Source: SAT2750 sp963581185 (lineage in GTDB: Bacteria; Planctomycetota; Planctomycetia; Pirellulales; Pirellulaceae). Taken from it: DNA of 8,572 bases. Within the stretch, counting starts at the first letter, position 1, and each line of letters opens with the position of its first letter. Shown one piece after another: positions 1 to 6,785 of the stretch. The stretch spans positions 1 to 8,572 of the forward strand of contig CAUZOB010000209.1 of the NCBI GenBank assembly GCA_963581185.1. The letters run 5' to 3'. The notes below the pieces were generated by a model. It was not told where the DNA came from. It made no database searches and saw only the letters and a program-made list of their open reading frames with translations. The translations under genes were made by a program, and so were the position numbers.

Positions 1-1
1 C

Positions 2-898
2 AAAGTCTTCGACGAGATCGATAAGGTCCAGGCAAAATATCGAACCCAGATCCACAAGGCCCAGTCAGCAGGCAATGCCGCCGCACCACTGCAGGAATGG
101 TTCGACTGGCTTTCGAAAGAAAAGCTGGTCTGGTCCGGTATCAAGAAAGAGCTGGCGGTGTTTGCCAACCTCCACAACGAAATGTTGATTGGCCAGGTGA
201 CGATCGACGGTGAAATCCGCAGCACTGGTTTACTGGAGAGGTTCTACGACGGTTCAGTTAACGCAGCTGACAAGCTGTTCGAGGGTGTCGATGTAGCTAT
301 TGAGGTTTACAACGACTCCAAGTTTCTGCGGGCCATCGATACCTTGACAAAGCTAGCTAGTGGCAATGTCGACACCGGAAATCTCCCTTTCAAGGATGCC
401 CGCTCACAATTGCTTCAGTACCTGGAGCTGGTCAAGACTCAGAACCTGGTCAATCTCTACATTACCAACCGCAGCCTTCGCCAGACTATGTTTGAACGCG
501 ATCTGCCGGCCAGAGATAACGAACTGAAGTCAATCACTCGCAGCCTGGATCGTCAGATCGACGAGATGGATAGAAACGGATCTCGCTTGATCGACCGTAA
601 ACTGCTGGCCTACAACCAGCTCAAGTTTGCTGTCGATATCTCAGCATTCAGTAACTTTGAGAAGGAATGTGACGCAGCACTCAAGGTCCAGATCCAGGAA
701 TTCAAACGCCTGGAAGATGCCTGGGACAAAATGGTGGATGGCTGGGAGGCTGCAATGTACACCGAGCACAAAGGAATCGCCCGCTGGCTGCAGCCCGGTT
801 TCGGTAATTCCGCTGCAGTCCGCCGACAGCTGGCTGAGTGGTACAACAAGACCGAACAGCTTAAGGAACTGGCGGAAGCGACCGAGGACCTGAAGTAG
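2..898 (+). CDS. Hypothetical helical protein, 5' end outside the window
   Basis: The reading frame is open from the left edge of the window to a TAG at 896-898, giving 298 visible residues with the N-terminus missing. I do not recognise the family. The visible part is rich in charged and amphipathic stretches (for example LDRQIDEMDRNGSRLIDRK and FKRLEDAWDKMVDGWEAAM) and in Trp and Leu, with few Pro or Gly and no hydrophobic run long enough for a membrane span. It is therefore probably an alpha-helical, partly coiled-coil soluble domain, perhaps the C-terminal part of a larger protein. The tail is charged (KTEQLKELAEATEDLK). A GTG at 158 could start a shorter product, but the frame continues in coding style upstream of it, so I treat it as internal. 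The gene converges on the inositol oxygenase gene, with 28 bp between the two stop codons. That the frame is coding is well supported; its function is unknown. Confidence 0.8.
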   Translation, partial: KVFDEIDKVQAKYRTQIHKAQSAGNAAAPLQEWFDWLSKEKLVWSGIKKELAVFANLHNEMLIGQVTIDGEIRSTGLLERFYDGSVNAADKLFEGVDVAIEVYNDSKFLRAIDTLTKLASGNVDTGNLPFKDARSQLLQYLELVKTQNLVNLYITNRSLRQTMFERDLPARDNELKSITRSLDRQIDEMDRNGSRLIDRKLLAYNQLKFAVDISAFSNFEKECDAALKVQIQEFKRLEDAWDKMVDGWEAAMYTEHKGIARWLQPGFGNSAAVRRQLAEWYNKTEQLKELAEATEDLK

Positions 899-917
899 GC
901 CAACGGTCATCAGTCTG

Positions 918-936
918 CAGCTGACACTACCAGCTG
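918..936. repeat. Short inverted repeat between convergent genes
   Basis: CAGCTG at 918-923 and CAGCTG at 931-936 can pair around a 7-nt loop. The loop contains the stop codon of the inositol oxygenase gene (927-929, minus strand). It lies between two converging genes, so a weak bidirectional terminator is possible. There is no T-tract on either strand and the stem is only 6 bp, so the role is uncertain. Confidence 0.25.
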
Positions 937-1799
937 ATCGTCTGGGGAAAGAACTCGCTGATCAGCTCTTGGTAGTAGGGCCTGAGCTGATCGACATCGG
1001 GCGGAACATCCGACTTGGAATAGAGATCATACGGATTGAATCGCTTGACCCACTCGAGCATCTGATGATCCTGCTCGTTCATCAAGTGCCGATAGGCTCC
1101 ATCATGGTGCCAGGGATAGAACGAGTGATAGCGAATCATCGCCAGTCCCGGGGCCGGCAAGTACTCCTTCACCACATGGTAGAGGTACTCGTCGTGTCCC
1201 CATGAGAGCATCACCTGCTGCAGGCCGCCCCCCTGCTCATAAATACCGCAGCGGCTGGCATAGCGTGGGTCAGCCTGGTCCGGGTTGTCCAGAAAGAACT
1301 CGGGATAGACGATCGAGTCGCTGAAGGCACACCCGACTGGATAGGTGTCGCCCGTGACAGCCCACTGGGGTTCGCCGAACAGGCAGAGAATCTTGCCCAG
1401 ATCATGAACCAGTCCGGTCAGGATAAACCAGCGAGGATGGCCATCCGCTCGGATCGCCTCGGAGGTCTGCAGCAGGTGCTGGATCTGAGTCAGGTCGGTA
1501 TCCGGGTCACTCTCGTCGACCAGCGTGTTGAGAAAGTCCATCGCCTCCCAGATACTCATCCGACGCTGGTTGAGTTCCAGGTACTTGTCACGCTGCTGGC
1601 GATTGAACTCGACTGTCTGGTTGCGGTGATTGGCCCGGTAAAAATCCTGCACATGCTGCGGCGTCTCGTCGTCATAGACACGAAAATCGTCCACATCCTT
1701 CTGATCTCCCGGCTGACTGCTCGACTCAGGATAGCGACGCAGCACGTCATCATCCCATTCCTCCAGCGATCGCAGCGGATTGTCCGAGGGTGTGATCAT
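927..1799 (-). CDS. MIOX: Inositol oxygenase (MIOX family)
   Basis: This 290-residue protein closely resembles animal and plant myo-inositol oxygenase (about 285 residues in human). That cytoplasmic di-iron enzyme opens myo-inositol with O2 to give D-glucuronate. The match covers most of the length: ESDPDTD (96-102), the HD-domain motif VHDLGK (131-136), LFGEPQWAVTGDTYPVGC (140-157), DNPDQADPRY (171-180), LSWGHDEYLY (198-207), IRYHSFYPWH (222-231), NPYDLYSK (255-262), LRPYYQ (272-277) and a C-terminal SW. By alignment to the human enzyme from memory, the six iron ligands are H108, H132, D133, H202, H225 and D258, all present, with K136 as the substrate-contacting lysine. There is no signal peptide. 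The ATG is the first start after an in-frame TAA 15 nt upstream. The gene lies 40 bp downstream of the sulfatase on the same strand and is probably co-transcribed with it. Family is near certain; inositol as the native substrate is likely. Confidence 0.96.
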   Translation of the reverse strand: MITPSDNPLRSLEEWDDDVLRRYPESSSQPGDQKDVDDFRVYDDETPQHVQDFYRANHRNQTVEFNRQQRDKYLELNQRRMSIWEAMDFLNTLVDESDPDTDLTQIQHLLQTSEAIRADGHPRWFILTGLVHDLGKILCLFGEPQWAVTGDTYPVGCAFSDSIVYPEFFLDNPDQADPRYASRCGIYEQGGGLQQVMLSWGHDEYLYHVVKEYLPAPGLAMIRYHSFYPWHHDGAYRHLMNEQDHQMLEWVKRFNPYDLYSKSDVPPDVDQLRPYYQELISEFFPQTISW

Positions 1800-1814
1800 G
1801 GCAACTGTCGATTA

Positions 1815-1820
1815 CTCCTT
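1815..1820 (-). promoter_or_regulatory. Shine-Dalgarno for MIOX, unusually distant
   Basis: AAGGAG on the minus strand lies 15 nt before the MIOX ATG, further than the usual 5-10 nt. An in-frame TAA immediately follows it, so no closer upstream start exists. It sits in the 40-bp sulfatase-MIOX gap. This supports separate ribosome entry at MIOX, possibly at reduced efficiency. Confidence 0.45.
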
Positions 1821-1839
1821 CATTGCCCAGCCAGTTACT

Positions 1840-3363
1840 TCAAGGCCGACTTCGACCGGCCGATTTGATTGCTTCCAGCTGGTCCAGCATGGCCTGGAGT
1901 TTTTCCGGATGCTCGTCCTTGAGGTTGTTCTTTTCGGCTGGGTCGTCAGCCAGGTTATAGAGTTCGTACTTGCCCGGTCCTTTCTCATAGGTCAGGTGCT
2001 TGATCGGCTTGGCATTGGCATAGGACAGTACCTTCCAGTCGCCCACGCGAAGGGCCAGTGTCGGTCCGCGGTTCGGCTGCTGGATCACGTGGTCACGACC
2101 ACGGGCATCGGCTTGCCCCAACAGTGCTCCCCAGACATCAAAACTATCGGGACAAGCATCCTCCGCCAGCTTCTGCCCTGTCATGGCCGCCATGCTGGCC
2201 GCCAGGTCCACCGTGCAGACAATCTGGTCGGACGAGCCGGGCTTGATTGTGCCGGGCCAGCAGGTGATGAAAGGCGTACGAGTTCCGCCCTCATAGATGC
2301 TGTACTTACCGCCCCGGTAGGGGCCGGAAGGCTGGTGGTCGCCCAGCTGAGTTATCGCTCCGTCCTTGTAGCCGTCATCCAGCACCGGGCCATTGTCGCT
2401 GCAGAAGATGATCAGCGTGTTGTCCGTCAGCTTGAGACGGCGCAGCGTTCTGGTCAGCTGGCCGACGCACCAATCCAGTTGCACGATTGCATCGCCGCGA
2501 AAGCCCAGGTCTGTCGTCCCGTGAAAACGCTTATGGGGCATCCTCGGCACGTGAATATCGTGGGATGAGAAGAACAGAAAAAATGGCCCGTCCTTGTTCT
2601 CTTCAATCCAGCGGACCGACTGCTTGACCCACTCGTCGGCCAGGTCCTCATCACGCCAGCGAGCTTTCTGACCGCCGGTATAGTAGCCAATCCGTCCAAT
2701 GCCATTGTGAACGGTATGGTTATGCCCATGACTCCAGTCCATCTTCAGACCCTTGCGCACCGCGGGGTCCTTGCCGGTTGGATGGTCCTCGCTGGGCCTC
2801 TTTTGACCCACCCAGAGGGGATCGTTCGGATCGAGATTCTTGACCCGGTGATTCTCCACGTAAACACTCGGCACTCGATCATTGGTTGTCGGGAGCAGGA
2901 AGCAATAATCAAAGCCGAGTTCCAGCGGGCCGGGCTTGAGTTCACCATTCCAGTCGGGTGCCGGCGCCGCTCCCAGGCCCAGATGCCACTTGCCAACCAC
3001 GGCCGTTGCGTAGCCAGCTTTCTTGAGTAGCGACGCGATGGTCTCCGTACCAGGCTTAATCAACGAGGTTGCATTAGGCGGAGCAATCCCGGCTCCCGGC
3101 TGGCGAAAGGCATACATACCAGTCAGGAACGAAAAGCGGGTGGGCGTACAGGTCGAAGCTGAGCAATAGCCCTGCGTGAACTGCAGGCCGCGCTGAGCCA
3201 GTCGATCGATGTGAGGAGTATCTACTGCCGTGGCGCCATAGCAACCAAGGTCACCGTAACCCAGGTCGTCCGCCATGATCACAATGATGTTTGGGCGATC
3301 AGCAGCTTCAGCCGACGGTACATGCAGGGCCACGACGGCCGCTATTAATAGGATAAACCGCAT
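1840..3363 (-). CDS. Secreted sulfatase (arylsulfatase A-like, S1 type)
   Basis: This 507-residue protein is a formylglycine-dependent sulfate ester hydrolase. It starts with a Sec signal peptide (hydrophobic residues 4-16, likely cut after A-E-A near residue 20), so it acts in the periplasm or outside the cell. Motifs in order: metal-binding ADDLGYGD (31-38, D32 and D33); active-site SASTCTPTR (68-76), where C72 of C-x-P-x-R is the residue converted to formylglycine, with R76; GKWHLG (124-129, K125 and H127); SHDIHVP (267-273, H268 and H271); FCSDNGP (320-326, D323 and N324); and GGKYSIYEGGTRTP (351-364, K353). The C-terminal YELYNLADDPAEKNNL (466-481) is typical of the family, and the length is normal. 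The ATG is preceded by a good Shine-Dalgarno. The gene is followed by MIOX and is divergent from DUF1501. The substrate cannot be read from sequence. A formylglycine-generating enzyme would be needed and is not in the window. Confidence 0.96.
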   Translation of the reverse strand: MRFILLIAAVVALHVPSAEAADRPNIIVIMADDLGYGDLGCYGATAVDTPHIDRLAQRGLQFTQGYCSASTCTPTRFSFLTGMYAFRQPGAGIAPPNATSLIKPGTETIASLLKKAGYATAVVGKWHLGLGAAPAPDWNGELKPGPLELGFDYCFLLPTTNDRVPSVYVENHRVKNLDPNDPLWVGQKRPSEDHPTGKDPAVRKGLKMDWSHGHNHTVHNGIGRIGYYTGGQKARWRDEDLADEWVKQSVRWIEENKDGPFFLFFSSHDIHVPRMPHKRFHGTTDLGFRGDAIVQLDWCVGQLTRTLRRLKLTDNTLIIFCSDNGPVLDDGYKDGAITQLGDHQPSGPYRGGKYSIYEGGTRTPFITCWPGTIKPGSSDQIVCTVDLAASMAAMTGQKLAEDACPDSFDVWGALLGQADARGRDHVIQQPNRGPTLALRVGDWKVLSYANAKPIKHLTYEKGPGKYELYNLADDPAEKNNLKDEHPEKLQAMLDQLEAIKSAGRSRP

Positions 3364-3371
3364 CGGTCTCG

Positions 3372-3380
3372 TTCCTTCCT
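3372..3380 (-). promoter_or_regulatory. Shine-Dalgarno for sulfatase
   Basis: On the minus strand the purine run AGGAAGGAA ends 8 nt before the ATG at 3363. This fixes the sulfatase start, which also yields a complete signal peptide. Confidence 0.7.
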
Positions 3381-3456
3381 GTTCACGTGCTTCGTATCCG
3401 CCTGCATTCTAGTCAACTGCCAGCGCATTTCTACTCGTCAGATTGTGCGAAACGGA

Positions 3457-3475
3457 ACGGCTCAAAAAGAGCCGT
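3457..3475. repeat. Perfect 7-bp hairpin in divergent region
   Basis: ACGGCTC (3457-3463) and GAGCCGT (3469-3475) are exact inverted copies around an AAAAA loop. No gene ends nearby and no T-tract follows on either strand, so an intrinsic terminator is unlikely. An operator or a 5'-leader hairpin fits the position between two divergent genes better. Confidence 0.4.
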
Positions 3476-3484
3476 GGCTTGACT

Positions 3485-3494
3485 GTTTGCAAAC
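3485..3494. repeat. 10-bp palindrome, candidate operator
   Basis: GTTTGCAAAC is a perfect 10-bp palindrome directly after the TTGACT at 3479-3484. A dimeric repressor or activator site is possible. With a single short copy the evidence is weak. Confidence 0.25.
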
Positions 3495-3597
3495 TCGATT
3501 CGCGTGCTGGAGATGAACCGGCTAACATGACGATTACAAGCTCGGGCAACCTCAAGATTCAGTTACAGACAGACGTCCCGCCAGCGATTCTCAGCCG

Positions 3598-4965
3598 ATG
3601 ACCAGTAAACCAACACCGAATCCGGCATTCTCTCGCCGCCAGCTCCTGCAGGCTGGCACGGTGGCCTTGTTTGCCAGTGCATCCCCTGCCCCGGCAGCTG
3701 CCGGGAGCCTCGACAAGGTACTTTCTGGCCGAGGTCGAGCAAAACACTGCATCCTGGTGTACCTGCTGGGTGGCCCACCGCACCAGGATATGTGGGACAT
3801 GAAACCACTGGCTCCGGCCGAGATCCGGGGGCCATTTGAGCCGATTGCCAGCAGCGTTCCCGGCATTCAGGTCTGCGAGCACATGCCCAGATTAGCCAGC
3901 CAGGTAGATCGCATGTCGATCATCCGTTCAGCTGGCTACAAGAACTCCGACCACCCGTTCATGACTTACTACACTCTGACGGGCCGTATTTCTCCAACGC
4001 CGCTGGGTGCCAACACCGTCTTGCCACCGACCAGGGAAGACGATCCGCACATGGGTGCCGTGATCAACAAGTTTGCCCATCAGGACCCACGTGTGCCGGG
4101 CTATATTGCTATCCCGGAGGTGCGTGTGCGAATGCAGCTGCTGCCGGTCGCCGGGGGCGGCCGTGCTGGCTACCTGGGACCGGAATATGATCCGCTGCTG
4201 ATCAATGAAGATCCGCGCAAGCCGGGCGCTGTTGCAGCCCTGGCACTGCCCCGTGAGATTGACCGCAGTCGCAGCAATTCACGTCGCCAGCTGCTGGCAA
4301 TGCTTGACGGTCAGCCAGGGCGACGGCCACGGATGGAAGAATATGGCAAGCTTCGCCGGGTGGCGATGGAGTTGACCGATAATTCCAGTGACGGTGGCCT
4401 GTTCGAGCTTGAGCGGGAACCGCAGCCGTTGCGGGAGAAATATGGCCAGCACCGATTTGGCCAGAGTTTGCTGATGGCACGGCGACTGGTAGAGCGCGGA
4501 GTCAGCATGGTCGGGGTGCACTTTAATTACATGTCCAAGTGCGACGGCTGGGACACACACAAGGATAATTTCAGCTGCCTGCGTGGAGAGCTATTGCCGC
4601 TGCTGGACCAGGGCCTCTCGGCGCTGCTGGACGATCTTGCGGATCGTGGCATGCTGGATGAAACGCTGGTCGTATGCATGGGCGAATTCGGCCGCACACC
4701 GAAGATCAATAACAACGCGGGCCGCGATCACTGGGGGCAGTGTGGCAGCGTGGTGTTTGCCGGTGGCGGCGTGCAGGGAGGCAACGTAATTGGTGCCTCC
4801 GACCGGATCGGTGCAGTTGCCACGGAATCTCCTGTCGGTCCGCCGGACATCGTGGCCAGCATTTACCATGCGATGGGGCTGAATCCTCACGCGGTGATCG
4901 TCGATCCTCGGCTGGGACGCACGTTGCAGCTGTCTGAAGGTAACGTGATTCGCCAGTTGTTTTAG
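3598..4965 (+). CDS. DUF1501 family protein with Tat signal
   Basis: This 455-residue protein belongs to DUF1501 (PF07394), a family of unknown biochemical role that is very common in planctomycetes. The N-terminus has a twin-arginine leader (FSRRQLLQAG at 11-20, a hydrophobic stretch to about 27, then an Ala/Pro-rich cleavage region near 30-36), so it is exported folded, probably with a bound metal. Typical family segments follow: LLGGPPHQDMWDMKP (56-70), RSAGYKNSDHPFMTYYTLTGR (110-130), GWDTHKDNF (317-325), MGEFGRTPKIN (361-371), GRDHWG (375-380) and GGGVQGGNVIGASD (389-402). The Asp and His residues of the WDTH and GRDHW motifs resemble metal ligands of alkaline-phosphatase-type folds; that role is inferred. 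The ATG is the first possible start after an in-frame TAA, and the Tat motif fits it, although no clear Shine-Dalgarno is visible. In planctomycetes DUF1501 genes often sit next to a DUF1549/DUF1553 cytochrome-domain gene; here that partner is absent. Confidence 0.93.
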   Translation: MTSKPTPNPAFSRRQLLQAGTVALFASASPAPAAAGSLDKVLSGRGRAKHCILVYLLGGPPHQDMWDMKPLAPAEIRGPFEPIASSVPGIQVCEHMPRLASQVDRMSIIRSAGYKNSDHPFMTYYTLTGRISPTPLGANTVLPPTREDDPHMGAVINKFAHQDPRVPGYIAIPEVRVRMQLLPVAGGGRAGYLGPEYDPLLINEDPRKPGAVAALALPREIDRSRSNSRRQLLAMLDGQPGRRPRMEEYGKLRRVAMELTDNSSDGGLFELEREPQPLREKYGQHRFGQSLLMARRLVERGVSMVGVHFNYMSKCDGWDTHKDNFSCLRGELLPLLDQGLSALLDDLADRGMLDETLVVCMGEFGRTPKINNNAGRDHWGQCGSVVFAGGGVQGGNVIGASDRIGAVATESPVGPPDIVASIYHAMGLNPHAVIVDPRLGRTLQLSEGNVIRQLF

Positions 4966-5014
4966 TCCAACGTCAGCTAGCAAGAGCAGTGTATACGGTG
5001 TACCCAGAAGAGTG

Positions 5015-5641
5015 ATGACCATGCTCGGACGCCAAGAAGCCAATGCCGACCAGCGGGACAGCCTGGCTACATCCCTGCTGCGATCGCTACTGGTGGTGGT
5101 GCCGATCTACGCTCTTATCGCCTGGAACCTGGGACGTGGATACCAGGGCCGTTTTGATATCAGCGGTCCGGCCAGCCAGCAGGTAGCTTCTTCATTTGCC
5201 GCCATGATGATCATCATTTTCACGATCACCCATGGCGTCGGGCCGGTCTTCTTTTACCGCTTGTTCTTCCTCGGCAACATTCGCAAGAGACTGCCAGCCT
5301 CGAGTGGAGCACACCAGGTAATTTCAGCGATCGGCTGCTTTGTCACGATACACATGACGATCTGGTACGGTATTCCAATCATCGCGCTTGCGGTCATGAC
5401 TGGATGGTGGAATTTTGCCTGGGCCGTGGGGCACATTCTACTGGCTGGCCGTGGCCGTCGTCGTTGGGCACTGCTTGAACATGGATCCACAGCTTTGGCG
5501 CTGGTCCTGTTCCTGGTATTTTTTCGTGCCGACAACATGTATCCAATGGGGATCGTGGTGATCCTGTTTCAGTCGCTGCTGCTGACACTGGTCAACTGGA
5601 AGGGCCGTGGCCTGTGGGTGGCATCCGTCCCTGACGGATAG
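5015..5641 (+). CDS. Small multi-pass membrane protein, unknown
   Basis: I do not recognise this protein of about 208 residues. From the ATG at 5015 it has a charged N-terminus of about 20 residues and then five or six hydrophobic segments, roughly residues 22-39, 58-86, 101-128, 131-145, 156-171 and 176-194. Arg/Lys-rich turns between segments (NIRKRLP, GRGRRRW) are probably cytoplasmic. Several His residues lie within or at the ends of segments (near residues 73, 100, 113, 140 and 156), and there are many aromatics (WYG, GWWNFAW). The start is uncertain: GTG 5012, ATG 5015 and ATG 5021 are all in frame, and an AGAAGAG at 5006-5012 is best spaced for 5021. The gene begins 49 bp after DUF1501 on the same strand, so co-transcription is plausible. 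His residues in membrane segments could bind heme or metal, but no known motif supports this. Confidence 0.8.
   Translation: MTMLGRQEANADQRDSLATSLLRSLLVVVPIYALIAWNLGRGYQGRFDISGPASQQVASSFAAMMIIIFTITHGVGPVFFYRLFFLGNIRKRLPASSGAHQVISAIGCFVTIHMTIWYGIPIIALAVMTGWWNFAWAVGHILLAGRGRRRWALLEHGSTALALVLFLVFFRADNMYPMGIVVILFQSLLLTLVNWKGRGLWVASVPDG
5623..5639. repeat. 7-bp hairpin at the membrane-protein stop codon
   Basis: ATCCGTC (5623-5629) pairs exactly with GACGGAT (5633-5639) around a 3-nt loop, and the stem runs into the TAG at 5639-5641. It could mark a transcript 3' end, but no T-tract follows. Confidence 0.3.
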
Positions 5642-5720
5642 AGCAGCAGGGATGAGAAAGTCGAGCGTCGCTCTGGCCGGCGACCTGTCTGCTGTGGTCT
5701 AGCAATTACTTCCAGCGTGC

Positions 5721-5736
5721 AGCGACACTAGTCGCT
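5721..5736. repeat. 6-bp hairpin at the EEP stop codon
   Basis: AGCGAC (5721-5726) and GTCGCT (5731-5736) form a perfect stem with loop ACTA. The loop holds the minus-strand stop codon at 5728-5730. It lies between convergent genes and is a possible weak bidirectional 3'-end signal. There is no T-tract. Confidence 0.28.
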
Positions 5737-6585
5737 CTTGGGGATCATCAGGCTGGCGATGACCGGACAGTGATCCGAGGGAAAGCGGCCCTTGAACATG
5801 CGGGCATCGATTTCATGACTGTGCACATGGATCTTCGGGCTGACGAAGATGAAGTCAATGCGACGGCCCTTGTGCACCGCCTTGCCAAACCCGTTCCAGG
5901 TGGACTGGGGGCCCTTGTGGGCTTGCTTGGTGTGCAGCATCGCGTCATCAAGACCGGCCTGCTGGAGTGCCTTGTAGGGATCTGACTTGGGGAGGCAATT
6001 CAAGTCCCCCATCACGATCACGGGACGCTTGTCCGTATTCGCCGCCTTGACATGACGACCGATCAGGGCCGCACTTTCACGTCGCGCAACCACACCCCGG
6101 TGATCAAAATGGGTATTGACGACCAGCAGCCGTTTGCCTGTCTGCTTTTCGGTCAACCAGGCGAGTGTGGCAATCCGCGGCAGGGAAGAGTCCCAGCTTT
6201 TGCTGCCCACCTTTGCGGGCGATTCGGAAAGCCAGATGGTCTGCTGCCGGCCAAGTTCAAACTGGTCACGCCGAAACAGGATTGGGGCATATTCCCCGGC
6301 CTGCTTACCATCATTGCGTCCCACGCCAACAACCGCGTAGGCAGGCAGGCTGCGTTTGAGTTCGACGAGTTGGTGATGCAAGACTTCCTGCAGGCCGGCA
6401 ATACTGAGACTGTGATCGGCGAACATACCTGCCACATGTGACGACCGAAACCGCCAGTTATCCAGCCCATCGCCAGGGTTGTCATAGCGAATATTAAAGG
6501 TCATCAGATTGACAGCTTCGTCGGCCGCTGTCGGCCCACAGTTCATTAGCAACAAGCCAAGCAAGAGTAGTAGTCGACGTATCAT
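5728..6585 (-). CDS. Secreted endonuclease/exonuclease/phosphatase family protein
   Basis: This 285-residue hydrolase belongs to the EEP superfamily (PF03372), metal-dependent phosphoesterases with a DNase I-like fold. After a leader (MIRRLLLLLGLLLMNCG, Sec type, probably cut after T-A-A near residue 21) come the family motifs: LMTFNIRYDN (27-36, N31), GLQEV (64-68, metal-binding E67), VVNTHFDHRG (155-164, H159), VIVMGDLNCLP (189-199, D194 and N196), RRIDFIFVS (241-249, D244) and FPSDHCPV (268-275, D271 and H272). All catalytic positions are intact and the length is normal. The substrate (nucleic acid, phospholipid, inositol phosphate or other) cannot be told from sequence. The same frame is open up to 6654, but the ATG at 6585 is preferred: it begins the signal peptide directly and has AGGA 9 nt upstream. 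M-N-C near residue 16 is a poor lipobox (Asn before Cys), so a lipoprotein is less likely. The gene is convergent with the membrane protein gene and divergent from the molybdoenzyme. Confidence 0.93.
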   Translation of the reverse strand: MIRRLLLLLGLLLMNCGPTAADEAVNLMTFNIRYDNPGDGLDNWRFRSSHVAGMFADHSLSIAGLQEVLHHQLVELKRSLPAYAVVGVGRNDGKQAGEYAPILFRRDQFELGRQQTIWLSESPAKVGSKSWDSSLPRIATLAWLTEKQTGKRLLVVNTHFDHRGVVARRESAALIGRHVKAANTDKRPVIVMGDLNCLPKSDPYKALQQAGLDDAMLHTKQAHKGPQSTWNGFGKAVHKGRRIDFIFVSPKIHVHSHEIDARMFKGRFPSDHCPVIASLMIPKSD

Positions 6586-6645
6586 GGAGCGAGTTCCTGA
6601 AGACCTAGTTCCCCTTGGGTGATCCGTACCTGGGCTTTCATTCAC

Positions 6646-6651
6646 TATAAT
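6646..6651 (+). promoter_or_regulatory. Candidate -10 box for the molybdoenzyme gene
   Basis: A perfect TATAAT lies 145 bp before the ATG at 6797. No recognisable -35 element sits 16-18 nt upstream (TCCGTA at 6623-6628 matches poorly), and there is no extended TG. If it is used, the transcript would carry a leader of about 140 nt that contains the hairpins below. The overlapping minus-strand TATAGT could serve the EEP gene. Confidence 0.3.
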
Positions 6652-6690
6652 CAAGTCGGCCTGTCATGGAGCACGCTATTACAAGCCATC

Positions 6691-6776
6691 TGTCCAGTAG
6701 TTTCTGGACAAAGCAAAGTAGCTCTTCTGGCTACTATGGCAATACTGACTGAAAGACTGGTGCCGCAACAGGCATT
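6691..6776 (+). promoter_or_regulatory. Tandem hairpins in the molybdoenzyme leader
   Basis: Three consecutive stems lie just upstream of the gene. The first is TGTCCAG (6691-6697) with CTGGACA (6704-6710), a perfect 7-bp stem with a 6-nt loop. The second is AGTAGC (6717-6722) with GCTACT (6730-6735), a perfect 6-bp stem with a 7-nt loop. The third is weaker: TGCC (6761-6764) with GGCA (6771-6774), extendable by two G-T pairs. None is followed by a T-tract. The arrangement suits a structured 5' leader or a protein-binding RNA. I cannot match it to a named riboswitch class, and the stems are short enough that chance is not excluded. Confidence 0.35.
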
Positions 6777-6785
6777 GGACCGAGC

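Larger units (their letters stand above)
3364..3597. promoter_or_regulatory. Divergent intergenic region, sulfatase/DUF1501
   Basis: The 234 bp between two divergent start codons must hold promoters for both directions. Towards the sulfatase there is a TAGAAT (ATTCTA at 3406-3411 on the plus strand), one mismatch from a -10 box but without a good -35 at 16-18 nt. Towards DUF1501 there is a TTGACT at 3479-3484 without a good -10 at the right distance. Neither is convincing, and planctomycete promoters often depart from the E. coli consensus. The region also contains a 7-bp hairpin and a 10-bp palindrome, listed separately. No small coding frame is evident. Confidence 0.4.

Noticed and set aside
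158..160. GTG as the start of the first gene
   Set aside because: The same frame stays open and coding-like to the left edge of the window, with no Shine-Dalgarno before the GTG.
1780..2568. Long plus-strand open frame opposite the sulfatase gene (262 codons)
   Set aside because: It is antisense to conserved sulfatase motifs, overlaps the MIOX start, and its translation has no recognisable domain; long antisense frames are common in GC-rich genes.
3457..3475. Reading the ACGGCTC/GAGCCGT hairpin as an intrinsic terminator
   Set aside because: Both flanking genes are transcribed away from it and no T-tract follows the stem on either strand.
4591..5043. Minus-strand open frame opposite the end of DUF1501
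   Set aside because: It is antisense to the conserved MGEFGRTPKIN and GRDHW region of DUF1501 and has no motif of its own.
6586..6654. Longer start for the EEP protein (23 extra residues)
   Set aside because: The extra residues are polar and would bury the signal peptide; the ATG at 6585 has a Shine-Dalgarno and starts the leader directly.
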